This document shows, piece after piece, positions 22,711 through 35,100 of a stretch of DNA of 64,000 bases. Below the pieces are notes generated by a model. It made no database searches. It saw only the letters and a list, made by a program, of their open reading frames with translations, and was not told where the DNA came from. Within the stretch, counting starts at the first letter, position 1. Each line of letters opens with the position of its first letter. The translations under genes were made by a program, and so were the position numbers. Origin of the DNA: Sinohyriopsis cumingii (Eukaryota > Mollusca > Bivalvia > Unionida > Unionidae); NCBI GenBank assembly GCA_028554795.2, contig CM068831.1:64570982-64634981 (forward strand). The letters run 5' to 3'.

Positions 22711-22962
22711 GTTTTACCACAAATTCATGGCAGTACTAAAGAACCCTGGATGACAACCAGCAGGCGTGATATACCGTTCTACAGCAATGATCTTCGCCGC
22801 AAACTCTACTATCAACAGTTACAAGAATTTAATCGCATGAGAAACATGTACAGAACGAGACACTGGTCATCAGGAAGCTACCATCTTCCACCCATTACAA
22901 GTTACAACATAGATTACAGATATCTACTCTTACCCTCCATACAGTTAAAGACTAAAAAATAA
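22711..22962 (+). CDS. Candidate terminal exon of the unidentified gene begun at 17.87 kb
   Basis: Acceptor ATCATTTTTACAG|GTTTTACC opens a frame that runs in phase 0 from codon VLPQIHGSTKEPW to a TAA at 22960-22962. The peptide has RRDIPFYSNDLRRKLYYQQL and RMRNMYRTRHWSSGSYHLPP, a basic, tyrosine- and arginine-rich composition that is clearly unlike the surrounding AT-rich DNA. Joined to the 17.87-kb exon it would give a protein of about 146 residues, though further exons may lie between. No AATAAA is seen close behind the stop. Family not recognised. Confidence 0.45.
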   Translation, partial: VLPQIHGSTKEPWMTTSRRDIPFYSNDLRRKLYYQQLQEFNRMRNMYRTRHWSSGSYHLPPITSYNIDYRYLLLPSIQLKTKK

Positions 22963-23496
22963 CTGTTGGGTATTTTTAAGGATACAAGAAAATTGTAAGT
23001 AAAGGTATTTCAACTAAAACACTTTCATAGGTGGTTACTATCCATCATCGGGTCACGGGGTGCTTTGCATTATCGGGCTATGGTACAATGTCTTTTGCAT
23101 TAACACACATTTGATGAGCTCTGTATTTGAAATCATATATATTAATGAAACGGGCCAAATTTAATTAAATGGATAATGGAATTTCATATCAATTCACATG
23201 AATATTTACTCTGTACCGCAGGCATGCACGATACCACTTTTATTATCAGGTTTAATCCACTAGTGAAAAGTAACTACAAGCTTGTGCTTTTCATCTGCCC
23301 TTTACCTTTTTATTGTGTTGGAGCACCTAATAGAACCTGCCTTTATTTTGTCTTAGAATATTTGAACTCATTGTTCCAAAGTTAAATGGAGGGTAACCTT
23401 TCATTTCTCGATCACGATTAAAATATTCTCGGCATCTCTTAAACCATGCACATGCAGGGTCCAATACGATGGAAATGCTCACTGCAAAACAATCAC

Positions 23497-23812
23497 AACT
23501 GCTCCAGTGGCCTAGTGGTTAGAGCGTCTGCCTCATGGAGCATGTCGCAGGTTCAAACCACGGCCAAGTCATACCAAAGACTTATAAAAAAACGGTACTA
23601 ACAGTTGCCTCACTAGGCACTCAGCATTAAGAGGTTAGTGTTAGGACTGGTCGGCTTGGTGTCAAGATATTATGCCTGGGTGGGACCCCATGCTACATCA
23701 CGTCTGCGGCATGATGCCCCAGTGCTAGACATCACTATAAACTGCCACAATGCAGACATCGTAGCGATATGACTGAAAAATTGTTAAAGCCACATTAAAT
23801 ATCCAAACCACA
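23497..23812 (+). mobile_element. tRNA-derived SINE family A, copy 3
   Basis: Plus orientation: head CCAGTGGCCTAGTGGTTAGA, B-box region GCAGGTTCAAACC, the shared body AAGAGGTTAGTGTTAGGACT, and an end ACTGAAAAATTGTTAAAG leading into a CA-rich tail (23812-23826). Confidence 0.85.
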
Positions 23813-23958
23813 CACACACACACACAAAACAATCATTGAGGTCCCCACTTCAGAAAATGGCCCAGATTTCTTTAGCATTTTCTCATTATAAGCAAATTGT
23901 TATACTTCCCTGGGAGTGATTGCTTAATATTGACTGGATTTTGTGTATAGGGTGTGTC

Positions 23959-23959
<1 letters not shown>

Positions 23960-24016
<57 letters not shown>
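23960..24016. repeat. (AT)n microsatellite
   Basis: 57 bases of AT. Confidence 0.95.
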
Positions 24017-24019
<3 letters not shown>

Positions 24020-24504
24020 CACACAAAGATTCAGACATATGGGCAGACACCCTGGCACAAGGAGAAACATTAACTTCCAAGGAACAATTCATCCTGATGA
24101 ATTAAAATGTTTCATTTGGAGCAGATAGTCTCAGGTTCTGTAGTGCAGACAAGTTGTGTGCAAGCGTCAAAAAAATGCTACAAGTATTCGCATACTAGTT
24201 TGCATCCCACCACCAATTTTAAAAACAATAGCATTTAAAAACATCGTCATTTCATTGATTTATGTCTAACCTTAACGTCACCAAGAGGTCCCTAACACTG
24301 TCGAATTATAGCATTTCAAAGCAAATGGCAGCTCCCAATGTAAACAAGCAAACAGACTGCTCGCTGTCCATTTCTGTTTTCTAGAAGAGTCTATTTTAAT
24401 CAAAAGATCTGTCATCTGCATCAATTATTTGCAATGTTTAGTTCAACATTTCTAAAACAAATTGAACAAATAAGTTGGATGAACTTTTGTATGTGTGTTC
24501 AAAG

Positions 24505-24675
24505 AGATGTAAATCCAGAATTTATGGAATTTCAAAGACCGCGAATTACATCATATCAGTTGCTAGAAAACAGACTGGTCCAAGCAAATAAGGCAACCAT
24601 GTTGCTAAAGAAACACCCTTTTGATTTGAAACGCCAACAAGCTGACAGTGTTTGGGACCACATGGTGACAATCAG
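24505..24675 (+). CDS. Candidate internal exon of an unidentified plus-strand gene
   Basis: The frame encodes DVNPEFMEFQRPRITSYQLL then ENRLVQANKATMLLKKHPFD and QADSVWDHMVTIR, and stays open to the donor CAATCAG|GTTAGA. The acceptor is uncertain: TTCAAAG at 24504 is used here, but TTTTCTAG at 24384 also keeps the frame open. The phase at the donor (two bases) fits the 25.11-kb acceptor exactly. Charged, helical composition. Family not recognised; it may or may not belong to the gene with exons at 17.87 and 22.71 kb. Confidence 0.5.
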
Positions 24676-25109
24676 GTTAGAACTTTCAATGAAAGAAACG
24701 ACCAAGTTTTGTGACTTTTTGTTTATATCCTTGATACCCTGTTTTTAATATTGATGGGTGGGTACAAATGGGATGGTGTGAGAACTACTATTGTCATGAT
24801 CATTTTACAAATGGGATGGTGTAAGAACTACTATAGTCATGGTTGTTTTACAGAAAAACCCCAAAGAGTTTCTAGATGAGTTAAGAACACAAAAATGGGA
24901 TCAAATTTTTAACAAAGTTATTGGTAAAATCATGTTTCTCATAATGTGAGATATGATAGGGATTCATAGGTTTTGGGGAACGGAGTAGGTTATTCTTAAT
25001 ATTACTGCAAGCAAGTAAGCATACCACTGTTACAGGGAATGTCAAAATAAAGTTAAGCAATACCTAAAGTCATGAAAGAAATTTTAGGTCTTTGACATTT
25101 TGATTTCAG

Positions 25110-25236
25110 ACAGCTATGTTCCTGTGATGTTATCAGAGATTCAGCAGTCTTACCAGCCCCTAAAGGGATCCAAACTTGTCATCTTAAAAATGCTGAAGTT
25201 GATTTCTGTACTTTATTCAGCATTCCAGGTCAATAA
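25110..25236 (+). CDS. Candidate last exon of the same gene
   Basis: Acceptor TTTTGATTTCAG|ACAGC continues the frame from the 24.5-kb exon (AG|A makes arginine) for 41 further codons, including VIRDSAVLPAPKGIQTCHLK and DFCTLFSIPGQ, to a TAA at 25234-25236. An AATAAA at 25254-25259 lies directly after. Matching splice phase, open frame and poly(A) signal together support a real 3' end. Confidence 0.5.
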
Positions 25237-25253
25237 TATCATTTCTTTTAGCC

Positions 25254-25259
25254 AATAAA
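25254..25259 (+). promoter_or_regulatory. Poly(A) signal of the plus-strand gene
   Basis: AATAAA begins 18 bases after the TAA stop codon of the 25.11-kb exon. Confidence 0.5.
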
Positions 25260-28170
25260 GTAAATCGTTTATTACAGTTGTTTATTTCTTTTTACATTAA
25301 AATATCATTGTTTTGGCACATAGATATGAATGTAGATTAGTAAAAATAGTCCCTAGTGATTGTAACAATAGCACTTACAATTGGTCGAATAGTTGGATTT
25401 AAGCTTGAACAATAGGCTGATCATAACCATACATACCACATGCTGTCTCCTCCAAGTTACATGTTGTCTAATCAATAATTTTCATAAATTTATTATTAGA
25501 TAAACATTAGTTCAAGATTATATAATTGTAGATATATTTTAACATTACATAATTTTTTTGATGACATTGTCTGGCTCCATACTAATGCTTCCCAAATGCA
25601 AAGGCAAAACTTTAATGTGTGATGATCACAAATTAACAAACTGATTTAATGATGGCATTAATATGGTCAAGTTCACAGATTTAAAGAAATTTAAACACTC
25701 AAACTAGAAATATGTCTATACAACATGACTCACCCAAACCAATCTGAAGCAGATGAAGAAGGTAAAAGTCAAATAGGGATCATAACTCCATAAAATTTTA
25801 ACGTGTTGAGGTGGTAGTACTATCTGTTATCATTTTCAAACCAAGTTACTTTAGGATCCAAGAGGACGACTACCAGTATATGGATAAACTTATTTTTACA
25901 AATTACCAATTACTAAATGTTGCCTGAACAAGGCTTACACCAAGGAACAAATAGTATCATCATTCTATGACTGTTTCACAGCTGTGAACGCCAGTATATG
26001 GCTGGGACCACATTAGCTTAAAGGTGTTCTTTGGTTATTTTAAAAGGTTTCTCTTATGAAGTCGTGCTTGTCTGGATAAGGCACAGACCATGACAGCTCT
26101 AGGATAGAATCCCTCACCTTTGAGATATGCATGTCTGCACCAAGTCCAGCCTTGCAATCAGACTAGATGTCCAACATAAGAAATGGAGTCATATGAATCC
26201 TATATAAGGGTCATGTGATAGCTTCAATTATATTTTTGCCAATTTTCAAAATTTCATTGATACAGCTGTACCTAATTGCATGAACCACTGTGCTGTTTGA
26301 GACTAACATATAAGAGACTGAAAATTCCCACCAAGCCCACCTCTGCACTAATACAGTTAAGCACTTTTGCTATCTGGAAATTTACTACACAATGTGTAAA
26401 CATTAGTTCCCTAAACTGACCAGCTTGGTGGACATGTATGTAAAAACTTCACCACTTTATTCTGTTGGGATGACTTATTAAATATAGGTCTTGACTGTAT
26501 TTGAACAAAGTAAAAGTCTTCATAAAAATGTGTTAACGTGTTTTTGCAAAATATGAAATTGCCCATTCTCAAAGGAGTACTCTGTTACCAAATTTTCATT
26601 CTTGGAGGTGTGTAGATATTGTTGTTAAGCTCCTCCATTTCGGGGGTAGTAAATCTTGCTTGTAGTACCGATTCCTTGCATGGCATGTATTCTTGGCGTA
26701 CTGATTAATTTTGATGAAAACTGTCAGCTAAAGAGCCACTGTTGAACTAATCAGCTGAATTTTGCATTTGCAGTCAAACTGTTTGGTCCATAACCAAAAC
26801 CATCATCATGTCGACCATAACACTGATGGTCACGAGATACATCTCTGTGGCTCCTTTGGCTGGTAAGAAAATCATACACTAGCAAAACACATTTGCTGAC
26901 ATTTTGATTTAAAATAGAAAACTTCATTTTTAACAAAGTCCACAGGTCATGAAAATTTTGCTTATCACTAATGAATCCATTAATAAAAATGTGATAATGA
27001 AGTTCCTTTTCCATGGAGATGAAAAGTGGCTCATTACGCTGAGTATTCTGCTGTATCAGCTCTTGCCACATGTGAAGTTTACTTTATGTAAATGTAAAGG
27101 AAACGGTTTTCATATTTTCATTTACCACCACATTTTATACTTCTCTCTCAAAGTTTCCTGTATCTGTGGGATAATAGATTTGATTAGAAAAACTGAAATT
27201 GAACCGGTTTTCAAAAAACACTTTTATTTCCAAACATATGAAATTTATATCTTAAAACAAAAGTCCCTCAAAGGAACTGACACTCTACTGGCTGACAATC
27301 CAAAATATGTCAGATTACCATGGACAGAATATAAATAAACTAGTCTCAGACAATGTAAAGATATCCATAAATGTAATTTTGGTTAAATCAGTATTCTAAT
27401 AGTTTTGGTGAGAATTTGTTATGGGCAACATTGAATATTTGGTGATTCAATGTCTTCAACACCACAGGCCACACGAACCAAAAATGTAAAGTTTGTGGGC
27501 CATACATATATATATATTACATTAATTATAATTATTGATCTGACTTTTTGCAGTTGGACTATTCTATTCTAATAAATCCACAAACTGGGTTTAATTAGAA
27601 TTCTTTCATATCTCTTGGTTATCATGCTCACAAACATGTAGAGCTAAAATGCTGAAATTTGCCAACTATCTAAGTATTCACTGGAATGCAAATAAAACCA
27701 AACTGTTGTCAAACTCACTCGCATATGTATACAAAAAATCACTGCATTCATAACCTCAAGATGTTCAAGATGGTTACTGTGGCAGCATTGTTGGATGTAC
27801 GATTGGGATCGTTTTCATTACAATCAACAAGACAACATCTGAAGTCTTTTGGTGAAAACCCCAAGTCAATATGAATATCATAGTACAGAGACTTTTATGA
27901 CATCTACTAATGTCCAACTGTCAACATTTTTATTTGCAAACTAGACTTTGGATGAATGTAAGTTTCATGGAAATCCTCCGAGTAGTTCAGCGGAAAAAGT
28001 ACAAAGATCTTATGCTACCAGACATCAGATAGATGACAGGATGGTGACGGACAACAGGCATCACATAACCTTTTTAGGTCTATATCCAGTAGAGTTCATT
28101 ATCAAAATGTAAAGCCAAACTTCTATTTTTTGTTTCATGTTTGTAAAGCATTTGTTAAACATTAAGACCA
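25260..28170. other. Intergenic DNA between the plus-strand gene and U2AF1
   Basis: No gene supported. One unit of the degenerate family whose copies carry GCAGC(C/A)(A/T)T(A/G)TTGGATG lies at about 27760-28080. Confidence 0.5.
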
Positions 28171-28836
28171 AGAAATGTAAAAATTTTCTTTTAATGGGAT
28201 GCAGTCTCTACTATCATTATCTGCAATTCCACAATAAGTGACACTTTATTTGCCAACTTAAACAGTATAATTGTACATGTTTTGCCCTTCTGACATACTG
28301 ACAGCAAAGAATTTATTTCTAAAGTATAAAATCAAGTCCAGTTCATGTGATAATATACTAATACCGAAAATGCATAATAAATGTGATCAAAACATGAGAA
28401 TTTTCCATGATAACTTTTCAATATACACATTACTGTGAAGCTCAGTACCCTACAATGTCATCTGATATGAGAAATGATAACTGCACATACTCCACATAGC
28501 CAGAGAAATGTAAAAATTTTCTTTTAATGGGATGCAGTCTCTACTATCATTTTCTGCAATTCCACAATAAGTGACACTTTATTTGCCAACTTAAACAGTA
28601 TAATTGTACATGTTTTGCCCTTCTGACATACTGACAGCAAAGAATTTATTTCTTAAGTATAAAATCAAGTCCAGTTCATGTGATAATATACTAATACCAA
28701 AAATGCATAATAAATGTGATCAAAACATGAGAATTTTCCATGATAACTTTTCAATATACACATTACTGTGAAGCTCAGTACCCTACAATGTCATCTGATA
28801 TGAGAAATGATAACTGCACATACTCCACATAGCCAG
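28171..28836 (-). repeat. 333-bp tandem duplication downstream of the U2AF1 stop
   Basis: Copy 1 is 28171-28503 and copy 2 28504-28836, differing by only a few bases. Read on the minus strand each copy holds two AATAAA sites (copy 2 at 28578-28583 and 28645-28650; copy 1 at 28245-28250 and 28312-28317). The block begins 142 bases past the stop codon, so it probably lies in the 3' UTR and doubles the choice of poly(A) sites. Confidence 0.85.
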
Positions 28837-28977
28837 TTGCCAAGACAAATGAACAGTGATCAATGAGCATAAAGAAACAGGCAAGCAAGCCGATTCTGTC
28901 ACAAAAATCTGTCGTGAAATTGGTCTTGGAGACTGGTGCAAAATATGATGAAAAAACATCTTGGTGTACAAGGACAC

Positions 28978-29110
28978 TCAGTAGCGTCCATATCTGTCTC
29001 GTGATCTAGATCTCCTGCGTTCACGACTGCGAGATCTTTTTTCTCTGCTCCTGGACCTGCGTCTCTCACGGCTTTTACTGCGTCGTGTTGGTGGTGAGCG
29101 GGACTTAGAC
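28978..29110 (-). CDS. U2AF1: U2AF1 last exon: RS domain and stop
   Basis: Acceptor TTTTGAAG|GTCTAAG. The first G completes an arginine codon begun in the previous exon. It encodes [20 protein letters not shown] and further RS/RE dipeptides ending SRDRYGRY and TGA (28978-28980). RS domains mediate contacts with SR proteins. Confidence 0.95.
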
Positions 29111-32100
29111 CTTCAAAAGAAAAGTTCCATTAAAATTTTAAACAAAAAATTTCAGAAGCTTTAAACATTTTTAAGCAAATAAAGGAGCAATGGAAGAAAA
29201 TAGCCATATTCTTGAGTGAGTAACGAGTGTTTCATTTAACTAATGTGCAGCTTTCTTGTATCAGTTAAATCCACAGAATATTAAATACAATAGAGAATAC
29301 AAATAAACCTTTAATTTCACTATTAATAAACTTTAAGCCACAAACTACAGTTCTAAAACAAAGACCAACACCAAACTTAATTTTCAAATCTAATAAGAGC
29401 AACTCCTCCAAACATTTCCCCATGAAGATGTGTAATGTGATTAAAGCATTTTGAATCTATCCAGACACATCCACAGTGACCAGTGTGATTTAAAATAACA
29501 AATAATACAAAACTAATTTTGACAAAAGACTCTCGCTTTGTCAAGCCCCATAAAATAAACTTAAACAAAAATCTGATCTATAAGTCTTCAACACTGACCT
29601 TAATCTAGGGTGTGGACAGACATTGAGGAATGTAAATATATCCCTACCTATTCCACATCCCATCCCTACCCCTATGATAAAAAGATGCACAAAACTCTAA
29701 TAAAACAATTGCAAATAAAATGCATACCTTCAATAATGACATAACATGTACCCAATTTTGCAACAATCCAGCAAAAACTGCAAGCAAGGATAATTACAAT
29801 CACAAAATTATATTACACAGTGCATCAATCTGGAAATGAGCAATAACTCTTGCAATATGAGTCCCTAAAAGGGACTGCCACTGCTGGCCCAAAAAAAATT
29901 CTCCAGGAATTCAAGATACAACCGTTTCTTTCTTTTAACTGTTGAGTGTTGAAATAATCTACGATATTCTTGACTTAAAAGATTTTCAATTTAGCCACTG
30001 TGGCAGCCATATTGGATGTAAGATTGGCATCATTTTCATTTAAAAGAAACAAAACACCATTAGAAGACTTTTGGAGAAAACCCCAAATTGAAATGAGAAT
30101 TATTGACAAGATTTTAAATATGCTCAATGTGGCAGCCACATTTGAGGTCTGATAAGCTCCATTTTCATTCAGGACCAACTGGATATCATGGTTAGTCTTC
30201 AGGTGAAATCTGCTTATCAATATGACTTTCCATTTAGGAGGAGAAGCAATATCAAGATATTTAAGCGGAATAATTTTCATTTTGTACCAATTAGACATCA
30301 TAGGAAGTCTTCTGGTAAAAACCCTATGTTGAGATGACTTCCATCTTGGATGAACAAGCTGGCTGCTATGGTGGCCATACTGGATATCAAACGTTTTTAT
30401 TTAACTCATTCGGCCCCAGAGGTTTTTGTCCTTTTTGCCTGAAATGTGCGTAGGAACGAGATCTGGGGTGCTATTTCTGAATACATCGCAATACAGCGGT
30501 TTTCAACGGATTATCCATGAGAATAATGCCTAGTTGTATTAGAAACATCAATTTCCATTGGTTATTTTGCTTGCGCATGAGCAGAAGGGTAAAAGTTGGA
30601 GTTCTTTTTTTTTTTTTTTTTTGCTTAATAGACCCATCATTTTCGTATGGAGACCGCAATTTATTCCAAATGCCCACCTCATCCTAGGTTTTGCAAAGGT
30701 TCACCTGTCTGTGTGCAGTTAAGACCGGTATGCCTTAGATCTGAGGCCAAAAGGTCTAAAATCTGGACACAAAATTGCATTCCGATCTCGAGCGAATTTT
30801 GGGTGGGAAAAAAAAAAAACGGATCCAAAAAATGAGCTTTTTCTAACTGTATTTTGTAGTGCAACTAGAACTTCCAGATTATTTGATATCATTTTAGAGC
30901 TATATCTGTCTGCTTTTTTTTAATACTATCCACGTTGGTCTATCTTAAATGGCCTTGATGCTGCAGGTCTTTGAAGTAGGGTACAGCCTCATCATGCCTA
31001 CAGACAGGATCGGGGCCGAATCAAGTTTATGGAAATTTCTTAGAAATTGTCAAAGAATGGCTCTTTTTGTAACTTATGTGCAATACTGATTCACGAATGA
31101 TGAAATAAATAAGACATATTCCGATTTAGTGATGTCACGAAAATTCACCCATTAACTCATTCGGCCCCAGAGGTTTTTGTCCTTTTTGCCTGAAATGTGC
31201 GTAGGAACGAGATTTGGGGTGCTATTTCTGAATACATCGCAATACAGCGGTTTTCAACGGATTATCCATGAGAATAATGCCTAGTTGTATTAGAAACATC
31301 AATTTCCATTGGTTATTTTGCTTGCGCATGAGCAGAAGGGTAAAAGTTGGAGTTCTTTTTTTTTTTTTTTTTTGCTTAATAGACCCATCATTTTCGTATG
31401 GAGACCGCAATTTATTCCAAATGCCCACCTTATCCTAGTCTTGCAAAGGTTCACCTGTCTGTGTGCAGTTAAGACTGGTATGCCTTAGATCTGAGGCCAA
31501 AAGGTCTAAAATCTGAACACAAAATCGCATTCCAATCTCGAGCAAATTTTGGGTGGAAACAAAACGGGTCCAAAAAATGAGCTTTTTCTAACTGTATTTT
31601 GTAGTGCAACTAGAACTTCCAGATTATTTGATATCATTTTAGAGCTATATCTGTCTGCTTTTTTTTAATACCATCCACGTTGGTCTATCTTAAATGGCCT
31701 TGATGCTGCAGGGCTTTGAAGTAGGGTACAGCCTCATCACGCCTACAGACGGGATCGGGGCCGAATCGGTTAAGACCAACTAGACACCATAAAAAGTCAT
31801 CTGGTGAAAACATCATGTTGATATGACTTTCTGTCAAGGGGAGAAGACATATCAAGGTTCTCAAGATTGCTGCCATGATGGACATCAGAATGGCATCATT
31901 GTCATTTTGGACCAATACGTCATCTTAAGTTCTAAAAAAGTATTCCAGTTAAAAAAAAAACATGCTGATTTGATCATTGGTTTAGAAATAGTGCCAAGAT
32001 TTGCAAGATGGCTGTTGTGGTGGCCTTACTTGATGCCAGAGCAGCACCATTTTCAAATGCAAGCATGTAAAGTTTTGTGGCAATCCTTGAAGTAGTTAAG

Positions 32101-35100
32101 GAGAAGTAGCAGTAACAGGTAATCATAAAAACTCCTCTGTTCTATAACCTTCAGAGCGAAAAATGGCATGTCATTGATTATTTAACATTTCCCATGTTTC
32201 ACAGTGATCCAATTCAATCAAAACATTGACAAACACTGCATTCAGTTGCAAGCAAATAGGGGAATAGCTCTTATAAATTTGTGCAAATGGGGATTTCATG
32301 ATATGTTGATTTTCAGGTGATGACCATATAATTTATCGAGTTTTATGCCAATCTATCGAATACTCCAGAAAAAGTTTTGGCAACGAGATTGTGTAATACA
32401 ATGCATGAAGCCTCAAGACAAAAAGGGCAAGAACTCTATAAAAAAATTGCAGAAGCAAAGTGATTTGTCAGTATGCATATCTTGAGGTTGTTGTGGGGTT
32501 TAACGCCATTTTTCAGCACAAGATAGGCCATACATGGTGGCCAGTATAACTGGTGGAGGAAGAACCACCAACCCATGATAAGCTACTGGCAGGCTTTCTT
32601 ACATACTCATGTTAGCCGAGCCTTAGACTCAAACCCATTCAGACAGGTGAGATGGCAGTGATCTGGAACAGTGAGCGATTTAGACCACTTGGCCACTTGG
32701 GGGCCCCACATAATTTTCAAAAACTGCTATATGGCCAAAATGAAAAAAACAAAACAAACAAGAGTTCTGGAATCAAAGTGATTTGTTGATATGTGCATAT
32801 TTAGGTGAAAACTATAATAATTACCAAGTTTCATAGCAATCCATCAAAAACTATGGGGATAGTTGAGCTAACTGAAGGATGGAAATAAGATCAACAATAT
32901 ACCCCTGCATCTATAAAGACACGGTGACATGAAATAAAATCCCCAAATCATTTTTGAACTTCTAATGCAATCAATTGTTAAGAGACAAAAGATAAACTTG
33001 TTTTTCACATAGGGGTGGGGAGATCTCAGCTGTATTCACATCTTAAATGTTTGAGGCATTCACTAACACCAAGAAATTGGATAAATGCCAGTTCTATTTT
33101 TTCTGTCAAAAATCTCTACTCTTACAAAAATTATCACATTTGTTGGACAAGCTTTGCTCCAATAACTTTAATTTAATGACTAGAAACTTTGCTGTCTGGC
33201 TTTCCCCAAACAAGAATAATTTTTCTAGCAAAATGTTTCTTTGACAATACTTACCTGATTGTAATACCTTAGAACTAGTACCACCTCGCAAATCCACCCC
33301 TCCAAGGCTAAAACCTCTTAGCTATGAAGCAAAAGGTTATCTGCCCATACAGGTGGCAGTTAAGAGTGATCTCTTCTTAATACAGAACTGGTGCCAAATG
33401 CTCTCTCTAGATAGATGTAATTGCAGGGTGGCTGGGAGGGTGAATATGTATTATCCTTGGGCAGGAATTATCGTGAAAAACATCTTACTGAAAAATTGGA
33501 TTATTCTTCAAATACATTACCCGATCACAAGGCTGAGGGAGTTACATTCCCTTACCCTGGATAGACCATCTCCATTCTCCTAAGGTGTGTGAGGCAGCTT
33601 CTAGATAGCTTGAGAATAGGCACCATATGCCAGGGCACAACATCTGTAAGGGAAATAATTGTCCCACCACCAGTTCGGTTTAAGTAAGCTGTGTCCTAAG
33701 CAAGCTGCCAAAAACCAAGAAAGGTTACCTGTTGTGCAGCAGTTATAGGACCCACCACCAATTCTAGCTGAGGATTTTGGGATGAAACATCTCGTAGGTT
33801 AAAGGAAAATCTTGACTGACCACCACCAAAAGCTAAATTAAAATTTGACAAAGGACCAGATAGGTCTTTGTTTTGTTTCATATCCTCTCTTTCAGGATGG
33901 TTTAATGTGTTGGAGATCATCAAATGGTAGCCGTTTACTATCACTGGAGCTAACTGTTCTCGTCAGAGACAATGTAAGAAGGCAACTATTTCAGGTGCAT
34001 GTATTGATTGGTTCAACAGCACCATGCGTTAGCATTTACATCACTGGGTAAACATTATTTTCCCCTGCATACTTTCAAAGTGGAGGGCCATCTCACTCAA
34101 GTAATTCTCTCTACAACTTGCTGAGAGAACTGTTTCTTCTTAAGGGCTTGTTACTATATCCATGCATGCAGGCTCAACAATTCTGGATTGGGATGGAATG
34201 CCCACCCTCATTGTTACCTTAGCAGAGGAAAGCTCTCAATTTCCTGGGGATTTCCGCTGCCACATTGAAGAGGCTGTTGATACATGATTATTCAAACCTG
34301 AGTGGCACAATCAGAATTTTGACTTCTGTATCACATTTGGACAGAGCAATGTTGGAGAGTAAGTGTGTGCATCCAAACCATTCCAATCTATGAAAATAGC
34401 ACCAATTACTCAGGTCTTTGGACCTGGAACTGGTGAGACATGTGCTTACAGTTTTGCATTTCACCTTGCTGCTTTCAGTGGTTGATCCTATAAGGCACAT
34501 ATGTTTGTATTATCTGATTCTTCTGGCACAGCAAAGTCCACTAATACATTTAGTCAGTCAGGAATATGACAAATTTGTATGTGAAAGATGCCAATGTAGA
34601 AAATCTGAAATAATGCAAAGGTCTGGAGTCTTTGCTCCATCTTTCTCTCTGATACAATTCACCATAGTGAAGTTGTTGGACAGAATGAGGACGCCCTGTC
34701 CATGTAGCTCCTCATGCCATCAACGGAATGTTTCCCTTATGGTTTTGATCTCTGGGATACTGATATGCAATAGATGATGCTCAGTGCTCAGTTAGCCAGT
34801 GTGTGCTGGCCTCCTGAAATGATGGAAGGAGACCTGCACTCTAGCCTGTTGTGCTTGCATCCATACATACCAACTCAAAGGCTGTACTGCCTGGGACCAC
34901 CAGACATAAGCCAAGGGAGGTTCTTCCATTCCTGAAAATGGAACACTTAGGTACTGTTTGTTCCAATGAGTAAAGTTTTGGCCACCATTGGGACAACAGT
35001 ATTATTCATAATGGCCTCAAGCTAAGTGACTTATAACAATGATATTCTCTGTCACAATGACTAAACCCTGTTACCACAATATTCTTGGGCTGTGGATTGG

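Noticed and set aside
26751..27338. Overlapping frames of 106 and 129 codons
   Set aside because: AT-rich, no splice sites or motifs, and opposing frames cover the same DNA.
30471..31428. Identical 68-codon minus-strand frames at 30471-30677 and 31222-31428
   Set aside because: They sit inside two copies of one transposable element and are identical only because the DNA is duplicated.
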